From: Plakobranchus ocellatus
Taxonomy: Eukaryota; Mollusca; Gastropoda; Plakobranchidae
Assembly (NCBI GenBank): GCA_019648995.1
Contig: BLXT01006579.1
Location: 140,756 to 162,208, forward strand
Direction of reading: 5' to 3'
DNA: 21,453 nucleotides
The position numbers were made by a program, and so were the translations under genes. Under the pieces are notes generated by a model. That model did not search any database, was not told the origin of the DNA, and saw only the letters and a program-made list of their open reading frames with translations. Below are positions 1-8,405 of the stretch, one piece after another (the stretch's first letter is position 1; every line of letters starts with the position of its first letter).

Positions 1-204
1 ATTGAGGAATTGGTTTGATAATCTTGACGTTGATTTCTTTCGAGTGGGTATCAATTCGCTGCTGTCACGCTAGCAAAAATGCATTGATCTCCACGGGGAT
101 TACGTTGAGAAGTAGTGGAAGAGTAAACTTCAATCTGTGTGAGTTTTAAATTTATCTGATCAAAAATCTTTGAGTTATGCCCCTTTTCCTGTTTCTTTTC
201 GGAC

Positions 205-2505
205 ATCCCTCTTATTTCTAATTCTTTTTACCAGAAACCAACATCTCGCTACTGGACATGGGAATCTCCGGGAGGCCGCTACAAAAACCAAATTGACTTT
301 ATTTTGACAACAGATAAGTCCATGGCTCAGAATACAGAAATTATTACAAAAGTGGACATAGGAAGTGACCATCGAATGGTGCGAAGTAGAATCTGCATCA
401 ATAAGAGATTGGAAAGACTCGAGAGAATAAAGAGAAAGAAACCACCCAGAATAGACGTGAGAAAATTAGAGAAAGTAGCACCAATATTTCTTCTAGAATT
501 ACAAAATAGATTTGAAGTTCTGGCCAACGAAACACCAAGCATCGAAATTTTAAATGAATCTATCACAAAAACTGCTGCCGAGGGTTTCAGAAAAACGCAT
601 TAAAACGGAGGAAGAAGTAAATACCGAAGATAAGGTGATTGAACAACTGAAACAGAGAAGAAAAGAACTGAGAAAGAAGGACAATAAAACTAGAGCTGAA
701 AGAGTAGAGTACAGTGAAGTTAACAAAACAGTCAAGAAGAAAAGAAGAGCAAGAGCCAGAAGAAAAAGAAAAGACTTTGTCATAAGTATACTACAACAAA
801 GGAAAGGCCCCAAGGAAACACATAAATATAAAAGCAAAAAGAAAATTTCATGTATGAAGGACAACGATGGACATAAAACAACAGACAGAGAAGAAATACT
901 CGAAATTTGTAAAAGTTTCTATGAAACGCTCTATGAAAGCACTCTACCAACACCGACAAATTGTGAAAATGAAAGTCCTGATAGTGATAAAGTACCACCA
1001 TTCACCACTAACGAAGTCAAGAGCTGCTTACTAGCCATGAGCAAGAAAAAAGCCCCCGGCCCAGACGACATCACCAGTGACATACTTTTACTCGGAGACG
1101 AACCAGTTTTAAAATATTTAACAAGTTATTTTAATGAAATTTTAAAATCACGCAAAATTCCGGCCTGTTGGGAAAAAGCAAAAATAATTATTATCTACAA
1201 GAAAGGAGATTCTGGCGACATAAAGAACTACAGACCAATCAGCCTGTTCTCGCATAGTTACAAGCTCTTCACACGACTCCTACAAAAAAGGATGGAAAGA
1301 ATTTTCGACGAAAACCAACCCAGAGACCAAGCAGGGTTCAGAAAAGGATACTCAACCACCGACCATATTTACACCTTAAACCAGGTCATAGAGAAGTCCA
1401 ACGAGTACAACCTTCCACTTTGCGTTGGTTTTATTGACTACGAAAAAGCATTTGACTCCGTAGAACATTTTGCCATCTTTGATGCATTACGAAAAATCAA
1501 CATCAATGAAACGTATGTCACCATCCTTGAAAACATCTACCGAAATGCTTCCGCAAGAGTTCATATTGACAATCTGGAGTCAGAACCATGTCCTATACAT
1601 AGAGGCAAGGGGATCCGATTTCTCCGAAACTGTTCACAGCGGCCATCGAGATGATATTCCGGAAAGCAGACCTGAAATACGGGTTAAATGTCGACGGCGA
1701 AACACTTACGAATCTCAGATTTGCTGACGACGTTGCACTTGTCACAGAAAAAGTAGAGAACATGGAGGAACAACTGAATGTGCTGAACAACATCAGTCTA
1801 GAATCAGGGCTTAAAATGCACAAAGGAAAAACGAAATACATGAATAATTTTGAAAGCAACAAAGACATCACCACAGACAAGGAAAAAATTGAGAAGGTCG
1901 AAAGCTACAAATATTTGGGACAAACAACCTATCTGAAAGACACAACAAAGGAAGAAGTAACATGTAGAATAAGAGCAGGTTGGAGTTGCTTCGGAAGAAA
2001 CAGAGAGATTTTCTTAGACGACAAAATGCCCATTTCTCTAAAAAGACTAGTTTATGATCAGTGTATCCTCCCCACCATGACCTACGGATGCCAAACTTGG
2101 TCATTGACAAAAGCTACGACGCAAAAGTTAAGAGTTGCACAAAGAGCAATGGAGAGAAAGATACTAGGAATAAAGCTGACAGACCGAGTAAAGTGCAGTG
2201 AGATAAGAAAAAGAACACAAATACAAGACATCGTAGACTGTGGCGAAACAAAAATGGAAATGGGCTGGACATGTGGCTAGATTAAAGGATAACAGATGGA
2301 CCCTACGAGTCACCGAATGGCAACCCAGGAACGGCAAAAGATTAAGAGGAAGACAAGCAAGGCGATGGCGAGACGACATTGTGAAGACGAAGGGAAATAC
2401 GTGGAGCAGAGACGCGAGAGACCGAGACGAATGGAGACGTGATGCGGGGGGCTACATCCTGCAGTGGATGGACACAGCCGCGTAGGATCGTAGGTAGGTA
2501 AGATC
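205..2505 (+). mobile_element. RTE-clade non-LTR retrotransposon (LINE), 5'-truncated and frameshifted
   Basis: The stretch carries, in order, the C-terminal end of an AP-type endonuclease, a linker, a reverse transcriptase and a basic C-terminal tail, which is the order in RTE-type LINEs. Endonuclease similarity is first readable at about 205-240 in frame 1 (ISNSFYQKP, then SRYWTWESPGG). Most of the endonuclease, including its first catalytic residues, is missing, so the copy is 5'-truncated as expected from incomplete target-primed reverse transcription. The 3' end fits RTE elements, which have almost no 3' UTR and end in a short tandem repeat: after the stop near 2485 there are only about 20 bases, with GTAGGTAGGTAAG. 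I could not find a target-site duplication because the exact 5' edge is unclear. The clade call rests on recognising the C-terminal motifs, not on a tree. Confidence 0.88.
241..2485 (+). pseudogene. Broken endonuclease/reverse transcriptase ORF of the RTE-type LINE
   Basis: The ancestral protein nicked target DNA and copied its RNA at the nick. Visible parts: NQIDFIL (286-306) and GSDHR (361-375), the endonuclease terminus with its conserved SDH; APGPDDI (from 1052) and NYRPISL (1226-1246), early RT motifs; FIDYEKAFD (1430-1456), motif A with the first catalytic Asp; QGDPISP (1606-1626), motif B; FADD (1720-1731), the catalytic motif C; YGCQTW near 2084; and a basic tail with WKWAGHVARL, then RGRQARRWRDDI. 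The frame runs 1 to about 585-603, then 2 to about 1605, then 1 to about 2250, then 2 to the stop at 2485. The shift at 1605 coincides with loss of the residues normally just before the RT 'QG'. There are few in-frame stops apart from these shifts, so decay is moderate. It cannot make a functional protein as it stands. Confidence 0.88.
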
Positions 2506-2539
2506 AATTTATTTAATTTTTTTTGTGTAGGAAATTACC

Positions 2540-2965
2540 AGTTTGGACATTGAGGGCAAGTTCTTGGGCATGTAGATTCCAGTGTCAAATATTTGACACT
2601 GAGAGCAAGTTCTTCGACATATAGATTAGATTATGAAACATGTGACACTCTATGAGGGGACAAAAATTTACCTGTTTTATTTCTATTTACAGTTAACCAT
2701 AGAAGCTAGCAAATATTTAGCCTCTCAACTATTTCTCTTAATAGTTCTTCGTCATGCAGCTAACAAAGATATCACCTCTGTGTTTTCTTTGTGATTTTGT
2801 TTGTAAGCTAGAAAATATTTACCCTTGTTCTATTTCTCCATATAGTTCGTTGCTTTAGCTACAAAGATTTTACCTCTGCATTTTTTCTCCCTATAGTTTG
2901 CCTCTGAAATCTGGCAAAGATATACCCTCTGTACCATTTCTCCAAATAGTTCGTATATATAGCTA
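2540..2965. repeat. Diverged tandem array, period about 51 bp (left part)
   Basis: A degenerate unit recurs with the core CTAGCAAAGATTTACC followed by CTCT...CTATTTCTCC and TATAGTTCGT. Core copies begin near 2706, 2759, 2808, 2859, 2911 and 2962, so spacing is 49-53 bases. A related but more diverged pair, sharing GCAAGTTCTT about 49 bases apart (2556 and 2605), extends the periodic region to the left. No coding potential is visible. The array continues at 4093 after the inserted LINE. Confidence 0.7.
2580..2601. repeat. 22-bp perfect palindrome
   Basis: The half-site CAGTGTCAAAT is followed directly by its exact reverse complement, with no spacer. It lies in the left, more diverged part of the 51-bp-period array. 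It could form a cruciform or bind a dimeric protein, or it could have arisen from an inverted duplication. No function is shown by the sequence. Confidence 0.8.
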
Positions 2966-4092
2966 ATGCTTTATGCCTGATAAGGGGCTAGAAATGCAAT
3001 ATTCACTCTGTCGATGCTTATGGAAAGATGTATAGAAATGCAAAAAGATCGCTGTGTCATTGATTATTCTAAAGCTTTTGACAACGTAAGACATCGATGG
3101 GAAGTTATTAGAAACTTATACTGGGATCAGACTGCATCTGTAAGAATTGAAGAAGAACATAGTGATTTCAAACCCATCAAAAGAGGTGTGAGGCAGGGAT
3201 GTGTAATGTCTCCTGATCTTTTTAACGTATATAGCGAAATAATCTTAAGGAATCTTGAGGGCATTTCAGGCTTAAAAATTAATGGAGAGAATCTTAATAA
3301 TCTCAGGCACGCAGATGATACAGTTTTGAAAGCAGAATCTGGCAAGCAACTCCAAAAACTTCTAGATACTGTAGTTTTAGAGTGTGAAAGAATGGGCCTG
3401 TCTTTGAATGTAAAGAAAACGGAATGTATGGTCATCTCAAAGAAATCCTCCAACCCCAAGTGCAATCTCGTTAGCAAAGGCGAAAAAATCAAAAGTTACA
3501 AAATTAAAATATCTAGGTTACCTGATAACATCAGATGGCAGATGCACAAGTGAAATAAGTAAAAGAATAGCCATGGCTAAAGATACATTCCAAAAAAAAG
3601 AAACCGATACTGGCAAATAGAAACATAAGAATGACAACCAAAATAAGGGTAATTAAAACATATGTATGGTCAGTACTTTTGTATGGCAGTGAGTGTTGGA
3701 TAATAAACAAAGAAATAGAAAAGAAACTAGAAGCAGTAGAGATGTGGTTTATCAGAGGAGTGATGAAGATATCATGGACAGAAAAAAAGTCAAATGAATT
3801 AGTACTGAAAGAGGCTAATCTTGAGCGATCACTAATTAAAACCATTAGACAGAGGCAAATACAGTTTTAGGACATATTTGCCGACATAAGGGTTTAGAAC
3901 ACTTAGCAATCACTGGAAAGATTGAAGGCAAACGCAGTAGAGGTAGACAGAGAATAACTTTTATTGAAAATCTTAAGTCATGGGCAATAGGCAAGGTAGC
4001 ATTAACAACTTTATGAGGTTAACAGAGAATAGGTATGAGTGGAAGAAGATGATCGCCAATGTCTGTTCCAGACAAGGTACCTGATGATGATG
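2966..4092 (+). mobile_element. Second LINE copy, 5'-truncated, inserted in the 51-bp array
   Basis: RT similarity begins at about 2984 (GARNAIFTLSM) and continues to a C-terminal CSRQGT and stop at 4082. A short GAT run follows (ending near 4093), the kind of tail seen in RTE-like LINEs. Both sides carry the 51-bp array. The nine bases ATATAGCTA occur at 2957-2965 and again at 4093-4101, flanking the element as a candidate target-site duplication. The repeat unit itself contains TATAGCTA, so part of the match is expected anyway. The protein type differs from the first LINE and matches the decayed copy at 6455-8405. The clade beyond 'RTE-like with a short 3' tail' is not certain. Confidence 0.82.
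2984..4084 (+). pseudogene. Broken reverse transcriptase ORF of the second LINE
   Basis: Visible motifs: IDYSKAFD (3059-3082, motif A, catalytic Asp kept), GVRQGCVMSPDLFN (3185-3226, motif B), HADD (3308-3319, motif C with both Asp kept but the usual aromatic residue replaced by His), KKTECMVISKK near 3415-3447, YVWSVLLYGSECW near 3661-3699, and a basic tail with GKRSRGRQR near 3930-3955. In-frame material is missing just before motif A and again between motif A and NLYWDQT, where the family normally has a longer helix region. Frames change at about 3490-3500 (2 to 3), at the A-run 3591-3599 (3 to 1) and near 3865, with a further stop near 4015 and one more shift before the C-terminus. It is clearly dead. 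Confidence 0.85.
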
Positions 4093-4230
4093 ATATAGCT
4101 AGTGATTTACCCTCTCCACTATTTCTTCATATTATTCGTCGTTATAGCTAGAAAGATTTTAAGCTCTCTATTTTTCCCCCCTATAATTTGCTTGTAAAAG
4201 CAGGCAAAGATTTACCCTTTATGTTCCAAT
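4093..4230. repeat. Diverged tandem array, period about 51 bp (right part)
   Basis: The array resumes directly after the LINE, with unit cores near 4099, 4148 and 4201 (CTAGTGATTTACC, CTAGAAAGATTTTAAG, CAGGCAAAGATTTACC), spaced 49-53 bases. It then fades into unique AT-rich sequence. Together with the left part this shows that one array was interrupted by the LINE insertion. Confidence 0.65.
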
Positions 4231-5522
4231 TCGTCTGGGCAAAGTTATATCATACCCCTCATAGTTGCTTGCTATAAGTTGCGCTTTTAAAACAAATGCT
4301 CCCCCTTTGTTAATGCATTTTCCCGTCTAAGCCAATTAAAGCTGTCCAGTGCTCGATGTCTTAATCTAGTTAAATGTTGGTCTGTGCTTTAGTGCGCTGT
4401 CTGCGTCACATTCGTAGGTGGTTTTAAGTTTTATGGTTTTTTACGTTGAACCTCGTTTTTGGGTCCGAAAACTACTTTGTCTTTTCAATGAGATTTGTAT
4501 TCTAGTGAAGAGGGGGCTATGAATTTTCATGTAAAAATTAATATTGTGACTACTAAAATAAAAGCAATCAGTATGTTGCGTCGGTCTTTGAATTTCCATC
4601 CATCATAATAATTTATTGCTTATGTTACGTTAATATTTATTGGTTATCACACTTTTGCAATTTTTTTGTATATTTCAAAAATCTCATATCGCTATTATTC
4701 ATGACCAGTAATAGAGCTATATCGTTTGCAAAGTGGGAACCGTGAATAAGTAATTGATGACACAAATCTTTTTTTTTTAATCGAGACGCTTTGAATGAAG
4801 TAAAGGATAAAATTAAAGCCGTGTCCTTATAATGTCATATAGGGCAGATATATATGTTGACAGAGAAGTGAGAAGCAACATATTCTTTCTAGCATCATGA
4901 AAATGCTGTCATGTAACGTCGCGAAAAAAGCAAAGCAAAAAATGAGAATGTGCTAATCACCTTACCTTTTTCCGCCAGAGAAAAGTATTTTTTTCTCATT
5001 AGTTTGCTAAGTAACCTGGTCGCCAATCATATACTTGCAAAAACACAGGTAACTTCTTTTTTAGTAAAGTCTATAAAAACTCCCATTTAAAAATGCACGT
5101 TATTACTGCAAACTTTCAAATAATGGGACGCTTATGTTCTTGCTGAGTTAGTAATGATTATGAGGATTATTGATGTTAGGAAATTAAATTCATATTATGT
5201 AATCAAACCGTCTACAAACCATTCAAAACAAAACAACTTCAGTTTATTTTGCTTTCTATTTATTTTATTCTCAGTGGAAAGTTACATAAAACAACGGCAC
5301 GGAACTAAACAAAAGCTTAAGTTTTCAGAAACATGATGGACCAAATAGTTGAAAGTGTCGTCCCTGTTGGCTACATCAAGTCTTGTTTTAACAGTTGTCA
5401 TCTTTGTCTAGGCGACCTGTGTGTAAAATAGACATCCCCTTTTATTAAGGAACAATAACATGTATTGCTGCTCTGTTGCAAATAGGCAATTTGGAGTTAA
5501 TACAACTCATATTTAATTTATA
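4231..5522. other. AT-rich sequence with no supported gene
   Basis: I see no convincing ORF, splice-bounded exon or repeat here. The open stretch at 5154-5336 (+) encodes low-complexity, unrecognisable peptide and is probably chance. Confidence 0.5.
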
Positions 5523-5529
5523 GTGTGTA

Positions 5530-5579
<50 letters not shown>
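5523..5579. repeat. Compound (TG)n(TA)n microsatellite
   Basis: A short TG run with one interruption (5523-5540) passes directly into a pure TA run to about 5579. Such arrays are usually length-polymorphic. Confidence 0.95.
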
Positions 5580-5580
<1 letters not shown>

Positions 5581-5757
5581 CAAAAAATTGCTGTAGAGTT
5601 ATGGTGTGATCAATCCAATAGTAAACAGACACCTTTTATGAGTTTCAAATGAGTAAACGTTTACGATCTCCAATACAAATTTTGTGTATATGTGAGGATT
5701 GCACCCTTAATGCATTTCTGCAATTGGAATTTAAACTTGCATTTAGGGTTTGGAGTA

Positions 5758-5771
5758 TTTACACAAAAAAA
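5758..5771. repeat. Left target-site duplication of the SINE
   Basis: TTTACACAAAAAAA precedes the SINE head; the identical 14 bases recur at 6040-6053 after its tail. The A-run makes the right edge of each copy soft by a base or two. Confidence 0.7.
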
Positions 5772-5773
5772 AA

Positions 5774-6039
5774 GAGTGGAGCGGTGGCTCATCTGGTAGG
5801 GCAGTTGGCTACCAAGTCGGAGGTCTGAGTTTCGAATCCCAGTCCGGGCTAAGTCAATTTCCCATTGCTCCTCTGCGTCCTCCAGCATTAAATGGGTAGC
5901 TAGGTCTCTTAAGACCCGGCGAAAGTAAAGGCGTGGAGGAAAGCAATGGTAAACTACCTCATAATGCCACATGCCAAGAACAATCAGGACCCTACTTCTG
6001 GTTCCCCGATGCTTGGACTAAGCGTGGGACCCACTTTAC
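5774..6039 (+). mobile_element. tRNA-derived SINE
   Basis: The first ~80 bases look like a tRNA gene remnant with an internal RNA polymerase III promoter: A box TGGCTCATCTGG at 5785-5796 and B box GTTTCGAATCC at 5829-5839, at normal spacing. It is followed by a non-tRNA body of about 180 bases and a short 3' end, CCACTTTACT. Identical 14-bp direct repeats flank the whole unit, as expected after LINE-mediated insertion. The body does not fold as a tRNA continuation and I cannot name the SINE family. The element is non-coding; an antisense open frame across it (5661-5972) is a by-product. It would rely on a LINE in trans for movement, but its short tail is not clearly shared with the LINEs in this window. 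Confidence 0.85.
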
Positions 6040-6053
6040 TTTACACAAAAAAA
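6040..6053. repeat. Right target-site duplication of the SINE
   Basis: Second copy of the 14-base direct repeat, immediately after the SINE 3' end. Confidence 0.7.
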
Positions 6054-6454
6054 GGACAATATGCGATGAAATCGTTGCAAATTTATAGTTTTCTGAGTGT
6101 CAAATGAAGAAGATGTTTTAACAAATTCGCATTGCAGAATTCGATAAAACTTTATGCTGATTTAGTGTGATGATTTTCATGAGTATAATATAAAGCTAAC
6201 ATCGTATGCCATTTGTGACTATTTCAAACAAACCATTAGGTTCTAGGGATAAATGTTTATCGAATTTAAGAATGTATCTCAAGCATACCCTTACTAAAAG
6301 TACAAAGAAGGACTTTAATTTATTCATAGGGAGGCATGCAGGAAACAGTCCTTGAAATCTTATTAGATGAAAAGGCAGCGAAAAGTACCCAAGATGCTAT
6401 CTCCTTTTAGATACGGGTATTGTACATAATAGAGCCAAACTATAAAAAAAATAT
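6054..6454. other. AT-rich sequence with no supported feature
   Basis: Between the SINE and the decayed LINE I see no ORF, repeat or regulatory motif that I can support. Confidence 0.5.
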
Positions 6455-7140
6455 TATTCATAAATTATCCAAGTATAAGCACCTACATCGAAAGTGAAGG
6501 TGAAAAGATAGAAATTTTCTGTGAAGAAATAGGACGAGCAAAAGATTATCTGAAATCTTATGATATTACGATAATAATATGAAACTTCAATGCAAAGATC
6601 GGAGGTGAAAAAGTGAAAGCTGTTGTGGCAAGTGGAACAGGGAGAAAAAAAATACACGCAGGAAAAAGCGAATTCTTTAATGTCAAAACAGTGACATCCC
6701 CGACCCAATTACATGGTATTAAAATCTTCTTTGATTTAGGAACGATTCAGTGATGCCATTAAAAACTCTAAATCTTTGCCAGGGCCAACAAAAGTTTAAA
6801 CATTATAAATTTAAGACAAAACTTAAGAAAATGAAAAGACGAGACAGATCCTACATCCCAAATAGACCTTTAAAATTTGCTTAAAATTTAAGGGTCACAA
6901 ATTACTGTAGCTGTGCGAAATCTAAAATAGAGCATGTACCATTTCAAAGCTAGAAGACATTTTGTCAGAGATGGAAAACATACTAGACAAAGTCGTAGAG
7001 GCCAAACTCCCAAAGGGATGCAAAATGACATAAGAAATGAGTAAATGAAGAAATATTAGATTTGATGGAAGAAAGGAGCGCGTGAGAGAAAGGTATAAAC
7101 TGAATTTAAAGATTCAAACAAGATCAAAATGAAATATATT
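6455..7140 (+). mobile_element. Very decayed LINE: endonuclease and linker part
   Basis: Fragments in several frames line up with a LINE endonuclease. QV*APTS near 6470-6490 is followed by a frame reading IEIFCEEIGRAKDYLKSYD (about 6508-6567). Next comes TIII*NFNAKIGG (6568-6606), where a TGA at 6580 replaces the usual Gly codon of the GDFNAKIG motif. RFSDAIKNSKSLPG lies near 6740-6787, and FKTKLKKMKRRDRSYIP near 6810-6860. The linker motif NEEILDLMEER is at 7044-7076. The reading frame is broken many times. This order (endonuclease, KSLPG region, linker before RT) is that of LINEs resembling the second copy. The same strand and order as 7850-8405 suggest one original element. Confidence 0.72.
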
Positions 7141-7144
7141 TGAA

Positions 7145-7849
7145 TTGGAGTAAAAATTGAGTCTAGATCTAGATTTAAATCTACACTCGGAATGAATTGT
7201 ATTGTGTTTTGGATTTGTTTATTTGTAATGCGTGATTTTGAATAGGCCTGGATAAGATCTAGATCTATTTTTCGCTGATTTGATCTACTGTGATTTAGCT
7301 TTGTTTAACCTTTTAGATCTAGGGATTCTAGAGTTTTAAGAAGTGGGAACTTTGTTTAAAGGAAGTTACTAGATCATATCCGTCGTGGTTGGGTGTCATG
7401 AGGGGAAGTTCGATGGTCGATATTTTCAGCTAACTTTGATGACATAATTCGATATACCTTCTTTTTTCTACAGGTTCTAGAATGTGTGGCTTTTGTTTTT
7501 ATTGCTTAATTAGCCTAAGCTAGTATAGAATCTGTTGGCGGGGGGTATATAGGAACGATGGTGAGATGGTTGGAGGAAGCTGGCAGAGACCGTGGAGAGA
7601 TAAACCACTGAGAGCTTGTAGGTCTAAAGAGTTGTTGAAACTAAACTGTTTATCTAAAATTGTTCTTGAATCAAATAAATAAATATTTGTTCCTTTTTGG
7701 CAAGTCTTGGGATGATTTCTGTTCTTCTGTCCATTTATAAGAGCTCATTGTCACACACAACGTTAAATTAGACCCATCATTAAACATCACTCAGCCATTC
7801 GTGATAATGTAATGAGGCCAAAAATGAAAAAGATGGACCTACAATGTGA
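7145..7849. other. Segment replacing the RT core of the decayed LINE, starting with TAGATC motifs
   Basis: Where the RT catalytic core should be, no RT motif is readable. The segment instead opens with CTAGATCTAGAT-type motifs (7160-7330) and then holds the LTR-like unit described separately. Some fragments near the right edge (about 7800-7900) may again be LINE-derived. Insertion with deletion is the simplest explanation. Confidence 0.4.
7391..7752 (+). mobile_element. Possible solo LTR
   Basis: The segment starts TGTCATGAGG and ends TTGTCACA, fitting the TG...CA rule. It has a TATA-like GGGTATATAGG at about 7544-7554, and 125 bases later overlapping AATAAA signals (about 7675-7684) followed by TATTTGTTCC. 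This order (promoter, short transcribed stretch, polyadenylation signal) is that of an LTR. I see no clear target-site duplication, no second LTR and no internal gag-pol, so if real it is a solo LTR or a fragment. The exact edges are guesses. Confidence 0.3.
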
Positions 7850-8405
7850 GAAAAATAGAACACAACAAAAGCTTGACAATAAAATTATCCACGCTATGAT
7901 TATCTATGGTAAGCAGCCCTGGCTGCATCGAGTAAAAAGACGAACTAATGTGTGTGTAAAATAAGCAAGAATTACAAAAGTGATCAGAATATGCCAAAGT
8001 TCATTACGAGATGAAAGGGGCGAAAAACCCGAAGAAAGGAAAAATCTACACTGTCGACCATCCTTAAGAAGAAATAAGATGATGAAAGTATGATGATCGT
8101 GACAAAGTCGAATGAATCATAGTAATAGAGGCTGATCTTGAGAAATCATTAATCAAAACAACGAGACAGAGATAACTAAAATTTTTAGATACATCAATTC
8201 TGTCGACAAAAGGGCGAACTGCATCAGCAATCAAAGGAATCATTGAAGCTTCATCCAGTAAAGGTTGACAAAGAATAATTTTTTCATTGAAAATGGTCAG
8301 CTCATAGGCAGTTGAAAATGTGAGCAAAAATAGGCTTATTAGTTTAAGTGGGAACAGATTTGAGTGGCGAACTTTGTTGCCCAAAGTCTGTTCCAGATAG
8401 AGCAC
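7850..8405 (+). mobile_element. Very decayed LINE: C-terminal part, same family as the copy at 2966-4092
   Basis: This stretch aligns at the DNA level, in order, with about 3640-4075 of the second LINE. GAGGCTGATCTTGAG (8128-8142) matches 3811-3825 with one difference, and is followed by related words for the LLKTIRQRQ region. GTCTGTTCCAGA (8386-8397) is identical to 4061-4072 at the C-terminus. The position of the YG..W motif is visible as ATGATTATCTATGG near 7896-7909. Stops and shifts are frequent, so this copy is older than the second LINE. The minus-strand open frame at 8064-8480 is an antisense by-product. Confidence 0.72.

Noticed and set aside
1..204. Extension of the first LINE to the window start
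   Set aside because: No endonuclease motif is readable in any plus-strand frame before about 205, so the 5' limit is left there.
550..864. Minus-strand Leu/Phe/Ser-rich open frames across the first LINE
   Set aside because: Antisense by-products of A-rich LINE coding sequence.
5774..5850. Functional tRNA gene
   Set aside because: A and B boxes are present but the acceptor stem and anticodon arm do not fold convincingly, and a SINE body with flanking duplications follows.
5661..5972. 103-residue minus-strand open frame
   Set aside because: It lies mostly antisense to the tRNA-derived SINE; no domain.
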